The notes below the pieces were generated by a model. The model searched no databases, had not been told where the DNA came from, and saw nothing but the letters and a program-made list of their open reading frames with translations. A DNA stretch of 64,000 nucleotides from Gordius sp. MW1 (Eukaryota > Nematomorpha > Gordioida > Gordea > Gordiidae). The position numbers were made by a program, and so were the translations under genes. Of the stretch, positions 46,501 through 59,100 are shown one piece after another (within the stretch, counting starts at the first letter, position 1; each line of letters starts with the position of its first letter). Location of the stretch: the NCBI GenBank assembly GCA_964036665.1, contig OZ038527.1, forward strand, positions 24,637,901-24,701,900, read 5' to 3'.

Positions 46501-49500
46501 CTAATAACACTTAATTTAACGCTGATTTTATCATATTTAGGTAATAACTGCTACTTAAAATTGATAATTTAGATTTAATTTATTTGCTATTATACAAAAT
46601 TGACATGTTTTGATTATGGGAATAAGAATTATATTAGTTTATATGGAATCAATTAAAATAATGGAATAAAAAGGGTTGGGTTTTGTTTATCGACCTTTGA
46701 TTTTGCTAAGGCTAACGATCGATTCTGGCCTGTTTTTCAAATTTCGACTAACACAGACCAACTCAGCCGTTTTTACCACACTAGGCTCTTTTCTATATTG
46801 GATTTATAAATAAACATTTTTAAACAAAAATCTTAAAAAAAAGTATCTTTAAATAAAATTCAATTTAATTATTTTAAACCTATATTTTTAATCGTAATAT
46901 ATGTAGAGAGAGTATAAATTAACATCCGGGGGGGGGGATTATAATGGAAATAAGTGCATTCAATTTTAATCTAGATCAATTACTCCATTTGGGTTTGTTT
47001 TTAGTTCATACTTGGAAATGACTAATCAAACAATTCTAAAATGATATCATTTAAAGGGACAATATTAATTGAGATTTATATTCTATTACTATTATTCTTA
47101 TTAAAGCAAAATATTTTTTTTGTATTTATACATTAATTTTGAAATTTTTTATCAAGATAAACGGTCACTAATTTTATTGTCATAATCGACTAGCTAGAGA
47201 CTTTGTTAAAAAAACTATCAAGCAATAATTTTATAAAATAACTAGTTTAAATTTTTCAAATTTTGAAAAATTTATTTATAGGTTGGGGGGGGGGTCATTC
47301 GCCCCTTCATATCTGCTTTGAAAGTTATTCCATGTTTGACTTTTTACAATTCGATTAATTAAGCATTTAACTATTTAACTCATTAGGATGATGATTTTAT
47401 CAATAAAAGGTTTGATTTATTAATGTAAATCTAAAAATATGTTTAAAAGCCATGAAAAAACGTAAAAAGAGTTTTGTTTGTATATTATTTACATGTTAAC
47501 TTTATATTTTACGATATAAACTATTAATTGCTATACTATTTATGTTTTTTCGCTTTTATTTACTTTTATTTTTACAATTTAAAATTGATTTGAAATTTAT
47601 TGTAAAATGTATTCCCTCTACTATCCAAAAATTTTCCTGAGAGCAAAAAAAAAGGTCTCGACGTCCAAAAAATTTTCTGTGAGCAAAAAAAAGCAACTGC
47701 CCTAAATTAGGCAGTGTGGGCAGCCAGACCCCGTGCCCCCCTGGCAAATTAGGGGGGGGGGGGGCAGGGGGTCCGGCTGTTCCCCTCGGGCTAAATAATT
47801 TACATAATAAATCTAGCTAATTATAGGTTATTTTCTGACTAACATATTTATTTGCTTTAAAATTTGTTATAGTCTAAGGATGGATTAAAAATTAAGCCTA
47901 GTATTTTGTTCTGACATAAATTAGCAAAAAAAACATTTTAAATTGGCTTTGTTTTAATTTACTTTTATTTTAAGCTAGATAATTTGTCAGATTTTAATTA
48001 AAAACATTGATATAAAGTTTAAAAAAATCGGGTTTAGTTAATGTAAAATCAATAACTTTTTAACATTTAATCCATTAAATTTTGTTAAATTTCCTAAGAA
48101 ATTTTTTGATTAAAAAGATGAGTGGGAAGGGGGGGGGGGGGCAGTGCCCCTCCTTGTTTATTCATAATTACACACACTTACCCTTAATCAAATATTAGGG
48201 GGTAAAAATGGGATTTGGGGGTATTAGTATATATAATTATTAGCATTAATAATTCATAATGAATTTATATTGCACACCAGGGAAAGTAGAATAGCGTATA
48301 AATTGAAGTTAATTAATTAATTTAGGGGTTAGGTAAGGGGGGAAAGATTAAGTATAAATATATTATAATGGATTTTAATACATCAAACACCATAACAAGA
48401 GATTAAGATTTGGAACCAGGAAAATTATAACGTATCATTTAAGCTTGTTTCCATTTAATATAACTTAATTAACACGATCTCTCGCTTGAAGTAACGGTTA
48501 TAATTTTATTATTTTACTTTATGGAATATTTGTAAAATTTTGTGGAAAAAATGTTAATGTAAAATGTAAAATAGTTTTGTTTTTTTAAGCAATAATTAAA
48601 TTTTGACAAAAAAAATAGTTTCCAAATACTAAATAATTTGGTATACAGCGTAATTAAAGCCTTTTGTTAATCTCGATTTTTTTTGTAGAATTAAAACCAT
48701 TTTAAATTTTAATTCAAAACAACACTTAAATATGGTGAAGTCCGAAAATATTTTTATTTAAACAGATGACATGTTTAACTGTAGCCACATAAATATTAAA
48801 ACATTAGGAAATCTTACAGAAATTGCTTTTATTTCTACTAAAATAAATGATATATGCTCGTTGAATAATAGTTTTTTTGTATGTGTATGTGAAAAGTGAT
48901 TGGGGTAATTGTAGACAAGGGGGGGGGGCAAAGAGCGACATTGCCCCCCCCCCCCTTCCCGACCCAAATTTTGAATTTACCTATATAATTAAGGAAACTA
49001 ACATCCCATCTAATTTGAATCCTGAATCCGTAATATGAATTTTATACATGGTCCTCCATGTGAAAGCAAAAAATTCAAATTCTAACGTGTATTTATCCAA
49101 TTTATATAAATATTCAAAAGGTTTATAATTTTATTGGTATGCTAAATTATGCTTCAACACGAAAATAGTAGAAAATAGTAGAAAATAGCAATGTGTTTTT
49201 TTTAGCAAATTTAAAATTAAACTGAATTTTAGTGATATTGCAACGATTCTTCTTACGAAATCCAATATCTGTTTTTTCTAATTAATCAATTGAGAAAATC
49301 GAATTAATTTTTACTAGAAGTCGGACTTTTATATTTTTTGAAAACACCTTATATATCTAAATTTTAAAACATATAGTATATTGAGGTACTTAATTATATC
49401 GTTATAATCTAAAAAATATTTTAAAAAATAATAAACACTTTAAAAATGTGAATATCTTAGCTAAATATGTATTTTTTTAAAAATAAAAATTATATTAAAA

Positions 49501-50678
49501 AATTAAATAAATAAGATTTTTAATTAGGTCTAAACAAATTTGACACTATGTTGCCTATTTGAAAGGCTATAAATTAAACAAAAAGCATAATCCAGGATTA
49601 AGAAATTAACGGTCATAATTAATATGTAACCATGAATAAATAAACTGAAGTTATAGAAAGTTAATTATTTTTCAATTTGACTACAATGCTAAAACATAGT
49701 AGAGAAAGAAAAATTAAAAATAGGTCTAGAAAAGTTTTTTTTTATTTTTTTCAACTTTTTACTTAATTCATTAAATTTTTGAGATTTAAATCCGAAAATT
49801 TTCTTTCTTACAATATTTTTTTATAAATATCAATTTAAAATTTAACAATAATATCTTTTTATACAAATTTAAATCCAATAATTTAAAACAAATCTAAATT
49901 TTTTTTAAATTTTAGTATCGATTGATTTAAACCAATATTATTTCTATTTTATAATCGATGAATCACCAATATCCATTATGCATATATATTTTAATCTTTT
50001 AATGTATTCACATTTATTTAGCCAATTTGTCTATTATCTAATATCTGGACTAACAATTATTTAAACCTTACAAACATTTTTATAAATCGCAAATTTATTT
50101 CTATCGCGAATTCTTTTTATTTTCGTGTTTTTTCTATTTACAAAAAATATTTGAGCCTAAATTATTAGGTATTAATGAATTTAAAATATAATTTATCATT
50201 TTAATAAATAATAAATGTGATTTAAATCTTATCGTGGAATTTGTAAATGGTTTGAAATTCAAATATTTGAAAAGACAAAAAATTTGGCGCCGCCGCGCCT
50301 TTACTTTATTTTTTTCCCGGCAAAATCAAATATTTATTCAATAAATTTTTGATCCCAAAACTATCATTAACAAATTTAATTTGCCAAATAATTATTACAA
50401 ATAGTTCGAAAAATAAAAAATAATTTTTTACAAATCGGATTTTTACGCGTAAAAAAATCAATAATATACATATACAACCGTGACATTCATAGAGGCACAT
50501 ACAGTAATTAATATATTTTTTCAAATTTCGCTCTAGAAATTAATTACAGAAATTTATTTTGAAAAAACTTTTAATTTAAAAAAAAATAAAATTCGTTTGT
50601 TTATATTTGTTGTAACAAAATTTTAATTTCGATTTTAGACCACTTCTTTCCACATTAATTCCTTTATCCTGAAAATTT
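43557..50678. other. Intergenic region between GatA and the receptor gene
   Basis: Very AT-rich. Recognisable pieces: a partial TAGTGTTG-family MITE at about 46672-46787 (TGGGTTTTGTTTATCGACC ... CAGCCGTTTTTACCACACTA), long G-runs at 46927, 47285, 47750 and 48129, a G10...C12 hairpin at 48919-48955, and a GGGGTCA...TGACCCC imperfect palindrome at 46040-46058. No coding frame with family features was found. The receptor promoter should lie near the 3' end. Confidence 0.6.
48919..48955. repeat. G-run/C-run hairpin
   Basis: A run of ten G is followed after 15 bp by a run of twelve C, with GGGGGGGCA against TTGCCCCCC flanks. Similar hairpins lie at 52741-52776 and 53383-53425. They are probably relics of the CATGGGCGTAGCC-type elements. 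Confidence 0.65.
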
Positions 50679-50732
50679 ATGATGAATTCTTCAATAGCTT
50701 CAGAAAATCCGGATGAATATCAATTTTTTCGG
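50679..50732 (+). CDS. Receptor exon 1 (N-terminus)
   Basis: MMNSSIASENPDEYQFFR, ending CGG|GTAATT. A TTTTAG just upstream (50633-50638) suggests this exon also has 5' untranslated sequence and that a non-coding exon may precede it. The short acidic N-terminus with one NSS site is typical of peptide receptors. This exon is less certain than the others because it has no family motif. Confidence 0.65.
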
Positions 50733-53700
50733 GTAATTTTCAATGTTTAAATTAAATTTATTTAATTTTTTTGCATTTTTTTAAAGTTTTTTTAATAATG
50801 AAAATTTTCATATTATATTACTAAATAAAGTATGGGAAAAAACTATTTTTATTAAAAAATTGCTTTTTAAAAAATATTTATAAAACAAAAAACTTAATAG
50901 CAAATTGTTAGTAAAGTTGAGTTTCTTTCAACATTGGTTTTATATAAACTTATTAATATAAATTGCATAGCACTTAATAATTAATTTTTAAGCCAAAATT
51001 AATGAGGTCTAAAACAAGTTTTTTTTTAGTTTTTGGAAACTTTTTTAGCCCATTTTTGTGCTTTTAATTTATAAAAATAAGTTATGATTTCTTACCAAAT
51101 ATTCATCATGGTACAAGTAATACCTTTTTTTTAATTGTAATTTTATTATTTAAAATTTTTAAACGCTCTAAAAGAAGATTAAAATATTTAAGACTCTAAT
51201 AAATAATTGTAATGGATATTTCTTAACTCATTTGTTTAAACTTATAATCCAGTGTGCTCAGTATTTATTCAATTTTGCCAAGTTGTTTCAAAATTATAGT
51301 TCATAAGAAAATATGTATTTGTAAAATTTGTTATAATATAAGACTAACTAAAAATGTTTGAAGGGAAACATATTAATATGTAAATAGATTTTTAGTTCAT
51401 TTGTGATATTTTGTAAATTTATAATAATAACAATTTACATTTATATAGTTTAAATCCCAGCTGAATAACTCGGCGTCATTTACAAATACCGTTTAATCAT
51501 TGAAATTTAACTTTGAAAAATTTAAAGCATTATAGAAATTTTTAGGACAATTTTAAAACAGGATAAATTTTATTTTATAAATTTATATCAATTATATTAT
51601 TAATTTACATTGTGTTAAAATGCAAAAAATATAATAACAACTGTAAATTTTCAAAATAAAAAAGAGAAAAATAAACCATTTGATTAGTTTTTTTGTGTTA
51701 AAATCAACTAAAATGATTATTCTTGCCATATATCTTTTTTCTGTTTATTAATTATTCAAGCTATTTAAGGGTATATCTAGGCCCAATCTATATAAATTCT
51801 ATTAATTTTGAAATTTCACATTTTTTCAATATTTTTTTAAATTAGCAAGATGTTAAAAAATTTGTAAGTATTTTATATTTTTATATTTTTATAGGTGGAA
51901 CAATTGACGTTCCTATTCTTATTATTTATCCTCATTGTGACAGCCAATTTTGGAGTTATCTACTTTATTTTCGTTCACCAAAACAGAAAAAGCCGTATGA
52001 ATTTTTTCTTCCTCAATTTAGCTTTCGTCGGTAAAAATATTCAAAAAAATATTAATATAAAATAACTTATTTTTCTAAATAAATTTTATTATCGTTATAA
52101 ATTAAATAACATTGAAGGTAATTTATTAAATATAAGGAGAACTTAATTTTGTATTAAAAATATATTTTAAGCTCATACATGTTTATACTTTAAAACTTTT
52201 ATGCGAACCTTACTATTTTTTTCCAATTTTTATTATATTATACCCTTTAATTTTATGTTTCTATCTTTTTCGGGTCTCTATTAACAAATCACTTGAATTT
52301 ATCAGAGAACTATGAATAGAATTCTTAATAAATCTAGATTATTTTGAAACTTTAGTTTTTATTAAATACGCTTATCTATATTTTTCAAGGAATTTTATAT
52401 TATAAAAATTTTAAAATTTGTAATTAACTACGACAAAAAACATTAATTAATAATTCAAATTTCTCGCTCCTAAATTTTTAAATTTTGTTTTTAACCGCCA
52501 AATTTTTACACCTTTTTGACAGGTGTTGTAGTCTTAGGCACACCTGTGTCCCCAGGTGAGAGATATAAATATCACCTGGATTACCTGTCCGATACCTGCA
52601 TTTACGATTTCGCATCGTCATTCGACACTTACGTCATAACCTCTAATATAAATTATCAATTAAATCTACTCATACATACTGCATGAGCGAATTAAATCTA
52701 TTCCCTCCATTACCCTAGCTAGATAGAGGGGGCGAGGGGTGGGGGGGGGGCAAAAAGAGGCACCTGCCCCCCCCCCTTTTTAATTTAATTTTTTTTAATT
52801 TAATTTCACGAAATTATTTCTTTTACAAAATTATAATATTAAAAAAGATTATTTCCCTTCATCAATTAATAACTTAGCCCGACAGAAAAATAAATAAACT
52901 AATAGAATTTAATAAATTTTTTCATGGAATTTCTCTTATAACTCCAAAATCAATACATGTGATATTTAAAAACGAATAATTTTATTCTGTCATATGCATG
53001 TTTTAATTATATTTAAAGAAGATTTTTTTAAGCAATTTTCGGTTTCTTTTCTGCAGAGATTATAACTTGCCCTTATTAATCATCCATTTTTCCCGTGATC
53101 AGGTTTAAACAGAATTCAATTAATCTAATTATACATTAACACGATATTATTGGAATTTACAAACAAACTTTTAATTAATAATTCCCCTAATTTTAATATA
53201 AAGAAAAGAAATTAAAATATCAATTTTAGTGATAACATTTTTCTCAAAACATTTTTTTATGGCCCATAAAAGGTAACACCTTTTCTAATTACAAAATCGC
53301 GGGGTAATTCTTCAACTATAAATATCTAATATATTTCTATTCATATCTAAATTTAATTTTATTTTGAGAAATGGGACTTCAAGGGGGGGGGGGTGCAATC
53401 AGGTTAATGTTCCCCCCCCCCCCCCTTATCATTAAATAGATAAGCGTATGCAGTTTAAATTGCTATGCTATTTATGGGCTCGTTTTTGGCTGTCCGTCCG
53501 TCCTTGTCTGTCCTTTGTTTAATGTATATTACATAACGTTTTTTAGAAATATAACCCACATTAATAAATATTTAGACTTTTAATCATTATTTTGTTATAT
53601 TATACAAAAATCTTCCCAATATAACAATTTTATAACATAGTTATTATTTAATAAAAATCCAAAAAATACCTAGATTTTTTTCTAATTTTAATTTATATTA

Positions 53701-56122
53701 AAATGTTGATAATGTTTTATGTTATTTGCAAATAATCTTTCCGAAATTTAAAACTCCACATTATTCTTAAGGGGAAGAGAAGACAAAGAAAAAATATTAG
53801 ACTTTTGGTCATTATTTTATTATATTTTACAAAAAATATCGTAAAATAATTATTTGTATTATAATATAGTTATTATTTAAAAAAAAATACAAAAATTACC
53901 TATTTATTTTCGGCTAATTTTTAATTTATAATAACTTTTATTTGATAATGTTTTATGTTATTTGAAACTAATTGGCCCCGTCAAAAATAATTAGTGAGGA
54001 ACTCCTGGTTACACTTAATGAAAAAAATCTCGACCATATTTCCCATATAAAAAACTCCCATTTTGTCAAACAATTTTTACTCTCTTTTTCATTTCCTTTC
54101 TCTTTAGGAACAACTAACTTTTCAAACTACTAAATTAATTTCTTAATTAATTTTCTTTTAAAAAGGTTTCTTTTTTTGACATTTTGGCTCTTTTACACTG
54201 TAAGGCTTCCACATTTATAATATAACTCTAATTGAAAGCGACATTGACAATAAGTTACTTTGTATAGAAAGAATTTGCTATGCCATTTTCATTAGAAATA
54301 TGAAATAATTTTTTTCTGAATAAATATATTTAAAATATAATTTTTTTAAACCATTTCCATAGATATTTGTCAAAAGGGCTTTAATTAAAATTCAAAATCA
54401 AAAATATCTTGTCTGATTCAATACAAATTTAAGTTAGAGTTATTATTATTACTTTTAACCACTTTTAATTATTCAAAATTTATATACTATTTTTACTCTA
54501 TTTCAGCTCATCTATAGTTTATTTGACAAATTAATATATAGACTACACCCTCTCTGTCAAGTTTTAACTATATAAATTTTTTTAATCAAAAAACGGGAAA
54601 CGAAACATTAATTTTGTGTTTATACATTGTTATAAATCATGAATGTTATGATAAATTAAAATACAAAATCTAAACTACAAATTGTGCATCGGTGCTTTTT
54701 ATTATTTTTTACTTAAACAACGAATTAAAGTTAAAAATTTGTTTTTACAAAATGTTTAGATATAAGGCTTATTTTTAAATTAATTTATAATATTTTATTT
54801 TGGTGGTTTTAGGGGGAAAAATGTCCTGATGCCAGTTTGGAAATTAAATCTTTGTAAAAATATATGACAAATTTGTAATAATAAAAGGACATTTTTGCAA
54901 TTCATACTAATCTTAAAACGCTCAGTTTAATTAATTACATTGTCAACAAATAATGGACTTTTAAAATCAAACGATTCTGGTAGTGTTTTTCGCGGTAAAC
55001 ACGAATATATTTTTAGTTTTTTTCCCTAAACGTCAAGTTTTTGAAATATTTGCTGTCAAAGTTGCTAAAAACACCGATTTTAGCGTGTTTTAAAACGTCA
55101 ATAACTTGCAAATTAATCTGTAAAATTTTAATTAAATAAATTTGATTTATAAGGGGGAAAAGTTGAAAAATGTTCGTGTTTATCGCAAAGAACTCTACCA
55201 AAATCTGCAACAGTTTGCCTGTCAATTTTTCTTGTTGAACCGTGATATTATAGGTGTTTTAAATATTTTAAATGCAAATTTATTAAAAATTTCAAACATA
55301 AATATATTTATTATAACAACTAAAATTAATAAAAATTTATAATTATTATTATTAACATTTTAAAAAGTTTATCCCTATTTTTTAATGTTTAAGCGTTATG
55401 TGTTAATTTATTTTCAGAGGCCGAAGGTTTTGAATTGGGGAGATGTAATTTAATTTTAATTATAATTTTGTTTTAAATATAAAAATACTTAATTCTAGAA
55501 ATGGGAAGGGGGGCAAATGCCCCTCCCTGTCTTCTAATGGGGCTAACCCCATGATAGTACCAAAATCATAAATATTTTTTAAAAAATTTTCCCGTTTAAT
55601 TATTTATTTTAATTAAATGTCTGCTGTATAAATTCAATTTTCTTATACTTAAAACTCATTTTTACATTACACAAAAGTAAAAATAGCAAAATTTATTTTT
55701 CGATTTTATAACACAGAATCATTAAAGTCCCTTACTTTTTCCAAACCATGACCACCAATTTTTTGTTATTCTAGGGTGTTAATTTAAAGTTTTTGTAATC
55801 CTATATTCTTTGCAATTTAATCAAATTGAATTATAACTAAATAACACCCTCCCCTCTTTTGAAATTTCAATACTCTAATTTTCTGTACCATTGCTACAAC
55901 AACTCTCACATCCTTTGGCCCCCAAACTTTAAAATTTATTGTTAAAAAATAGGGAAACAGAATTCTTTTTTTTGCTACCCCATGATAATCGCCAATCTTT
56001 TTGTTGTAAAATTTAAATCGGCATTACTATTTGTAAATATAATGTCAAAAGCAATATCGGAATGCTTTCCAAACATTTATAATAATTAATCGCTTTATTT
56101 ATTTATTTATTTATTTATTTCT

Positions 56123-56169
<47 letters not shown>

Positions 56170-59100
56170 TTTCATTTTCACAAAAAAGTGTATTTTTACC
56201 TTAATAAATCAGATTAAAACATTATAAAATGCGAATTTTTAAGGGAAGGGATTTGAAAGGGAAATTAAAATCCTCCTTTCTTCGTTAGATTCAGATTTTA
56301 AAGTCTGTCTGCTTTCTCGAAAGATAAAAATTACACTAGGGTACTACCCACCCATACACTAATGTCACCATAGACTAGCTAAGGCACCTTCTTAATACAC
56401 GATTCAACTTCAAAGGCGTCATCTTTTTATTTGTCCAAATATGCGATACACGTGTCATGGATTTAACACTATAGCCCATAGTCGACCGAACAAAATCCAG
56501 CCGTTTTTACAACAGAAATATTCACATAGTAACTAAAAACATAAACAGACCCTATTTTGGTTTGTTTTTCTTAGTCGACTTCTAAGTTTAGTCAAACTTT
56601 GAAAAATAGACCAGAATCGACCGTTAATCTTAGTTGAACCAAAAGTCGACCAAACAAAACCCAGCCGTTTTTACAACACTAGTGAATATGCATTAATAAG
56701 CGTACTTTAAGGATAAATATTTGTTTTATGAACAAAAACACAGCAAAAATTTAAAAATGGCGTAACGCTCGTATTGAGACGCGGCTATGTTTTAACACGC
56801 ATTCGCTTTTGTAATCTAGTTCTGGATTAATAATCGCGTATTAAAACGAACACTAAGGGCTTGTCTTAATATCGGATTCAGATTCAAATGGCGTGAATTT
56901 TTATTTGTCTAAATATCCGACTGAATTTCATTAGTGTCAAACTCGTTTGTAATTTTTAATATTTTGTTTTTTGATAGTTAAAAACGTTTTTTTTGTTTAT
57001 TTAAACGCTTGAGATTAAATCTAAACTTTGCTGATACCTAAAAATATAAAAAAACTAAAAATTTTGCATCTCACAAAATCGCTGTTATGTTATGCGTCGG
57101 AAATGTAAATCTACTGTGAATTCGAAGTTAAGACACGGCTATGTTATAAACCCGTACGACAATTTTGCTGCGCTGCAAAATCCGATATTAGGACAAGCCC
57201 TAACAGCTAATTTTTGCATTTTTACTTTTGTTAAGCAACCTGGGCGGTTATTTTGATAGAGATTTTTCCATCGTGCGCATTTGTGCAGTAAAATTGCAAA
57301 GGTTATGAAAGAAAGGATGATGCGAACATCAAACATGGCTACCTCCATCCTTATTTAATAATTATCAGCTGTTCGTCAGCCTCTTTTATTAGTCTTGGGT
57401 TCAAAATGTCACAGTCCAAAATGTCACACGAATGTCACGAAAAATTAAATCTCAAATGGGGAGGGAATTTGATGTGCATCTAAACCTAACCCTAACCCTA
57501 ACCCTAAAACGCTGACCTAAAACACTACCCAATGGAAATTATGCGCTTGCGCAATGAGTAATTGCGAATCTCACGATGTGGCTTAGTTGCATTTTGGACT
57601 GTGACATTTTGAAATGATACCCTTTTATTATTAGTCTATTACTAATGGAGACCCTGACAAATAAATGTGAGGTAGCATATGATTATTTTAATTTGCTGCC
57701 TAAATATGAGCCATAAAGAGTTATTTTGATTAAGAAATTAACAGCTAATAAAATCAAGATTATGTGGGGTCAGAGTGACCCCATTTCATGCAAGTTATGT
57801 GAGAAATCTTATTCTTCTGCATACAATCAATGGCAATTACAGCCTCCCCCCTTCCTTCCTTTTTAAAACATATTTATCTAATAATAAGACGCTTTTTCGT
57901 TCTTTGATTGATAAATTTTAGATATGATGTCAAAAATTTGAAAAAAAATTATAAAATCGTGTAAAATTTACCCTTAAAATACATATATTAAAAACAAATT
58001 TCGTTAAATAAAGATACGTGTTCTTAGGAGTATGTATTAAGATAACCTTGAGTCCGGCAAATACAATTATACTACCACTTGAAGCATAAATTACATTATA
58101 AACAACAAATCTCTTTTTGTAAGACTTTTTACAAGGATCTTTTAGCTGATAAATTTGTAGGCCTTTACGGCTAAATAAGGAGAAATTTATGGAAATTAAC
58201 AGAGTTTGGACGCTAAGTTTTGGTTATATGGTTGTGTGAAACATAAATTGGACGACACATGGACACTTGGTGGACATTTATCTTAATGGTGCGCCAAAGA
58301 TGAAATTTATTACAAATTGAGATTTAATCTGTGTGAAGTCATAAATTTTGGCTTGATCTAATTTGTAAAAATTTAATAATTATAAATCAATTTTAAATTA
58401 AAAAGTACAAAAAAAAATATTTTGCAAATTTATATGCTTTAAAGTTGTTTTTGAGATAATTATATACAGGCTCTTTTTTGCTCTTAAAAATATCATCAAA
58501 TAAATTATTTATAGAGTTATGATTAATTTTACCCTTTCTTTCTTATAAATTAATATGTATTAATTTTGTCCCAACATATTTCTTTATTTCTTTGATGATA
58601 TTAAATCCGATTGCACTGCCCTTTCTATTATTTATATTGTTTTGTATGAAAGAACAAAAATTAATTGCTTGTAGTTTGTTTTTTGTACTAACTATATTTC
58701 CTTAAGTTCTGAAGTTTTAATTGAATGCACAGTTTTTTTAATTGTTTTGCCAAGTTTTTTTGACGAGTCTAAAGATAAAGTTGTAAATATTTTGTGGAGT
58801 TAGTTATCATTAACTTTTAATTCCTTTCTCTTTTACCGATTATTAATTATCTTCAAACATCCATAGAAGCCAAAATAAATAATTTTTTTACTTAATTAAA
58901 TGTTCAATCTTCACTCTTAGCTTGTGCGTAAGAGGCTAAAATGGACAATTTTTTGTCCATTTTATAATTGCAAATTAGAGCTTATTCATTACATTTTAAA
59001 AGACTTTGGTCATTTCTCCTTAGTGCCCTTATAAGGATTTGAAAAATTATTATAACATAGCTGGTAAAAACTTAAGATACAATTAAAATTTTTATTTTTT

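Noticed and set aside
47556..47747. Minus-strand ORF with GGHGVWLPTLPNL
   Set aside because: It runs through a G-run repeat and AT-rich sequence with no family resemblance.
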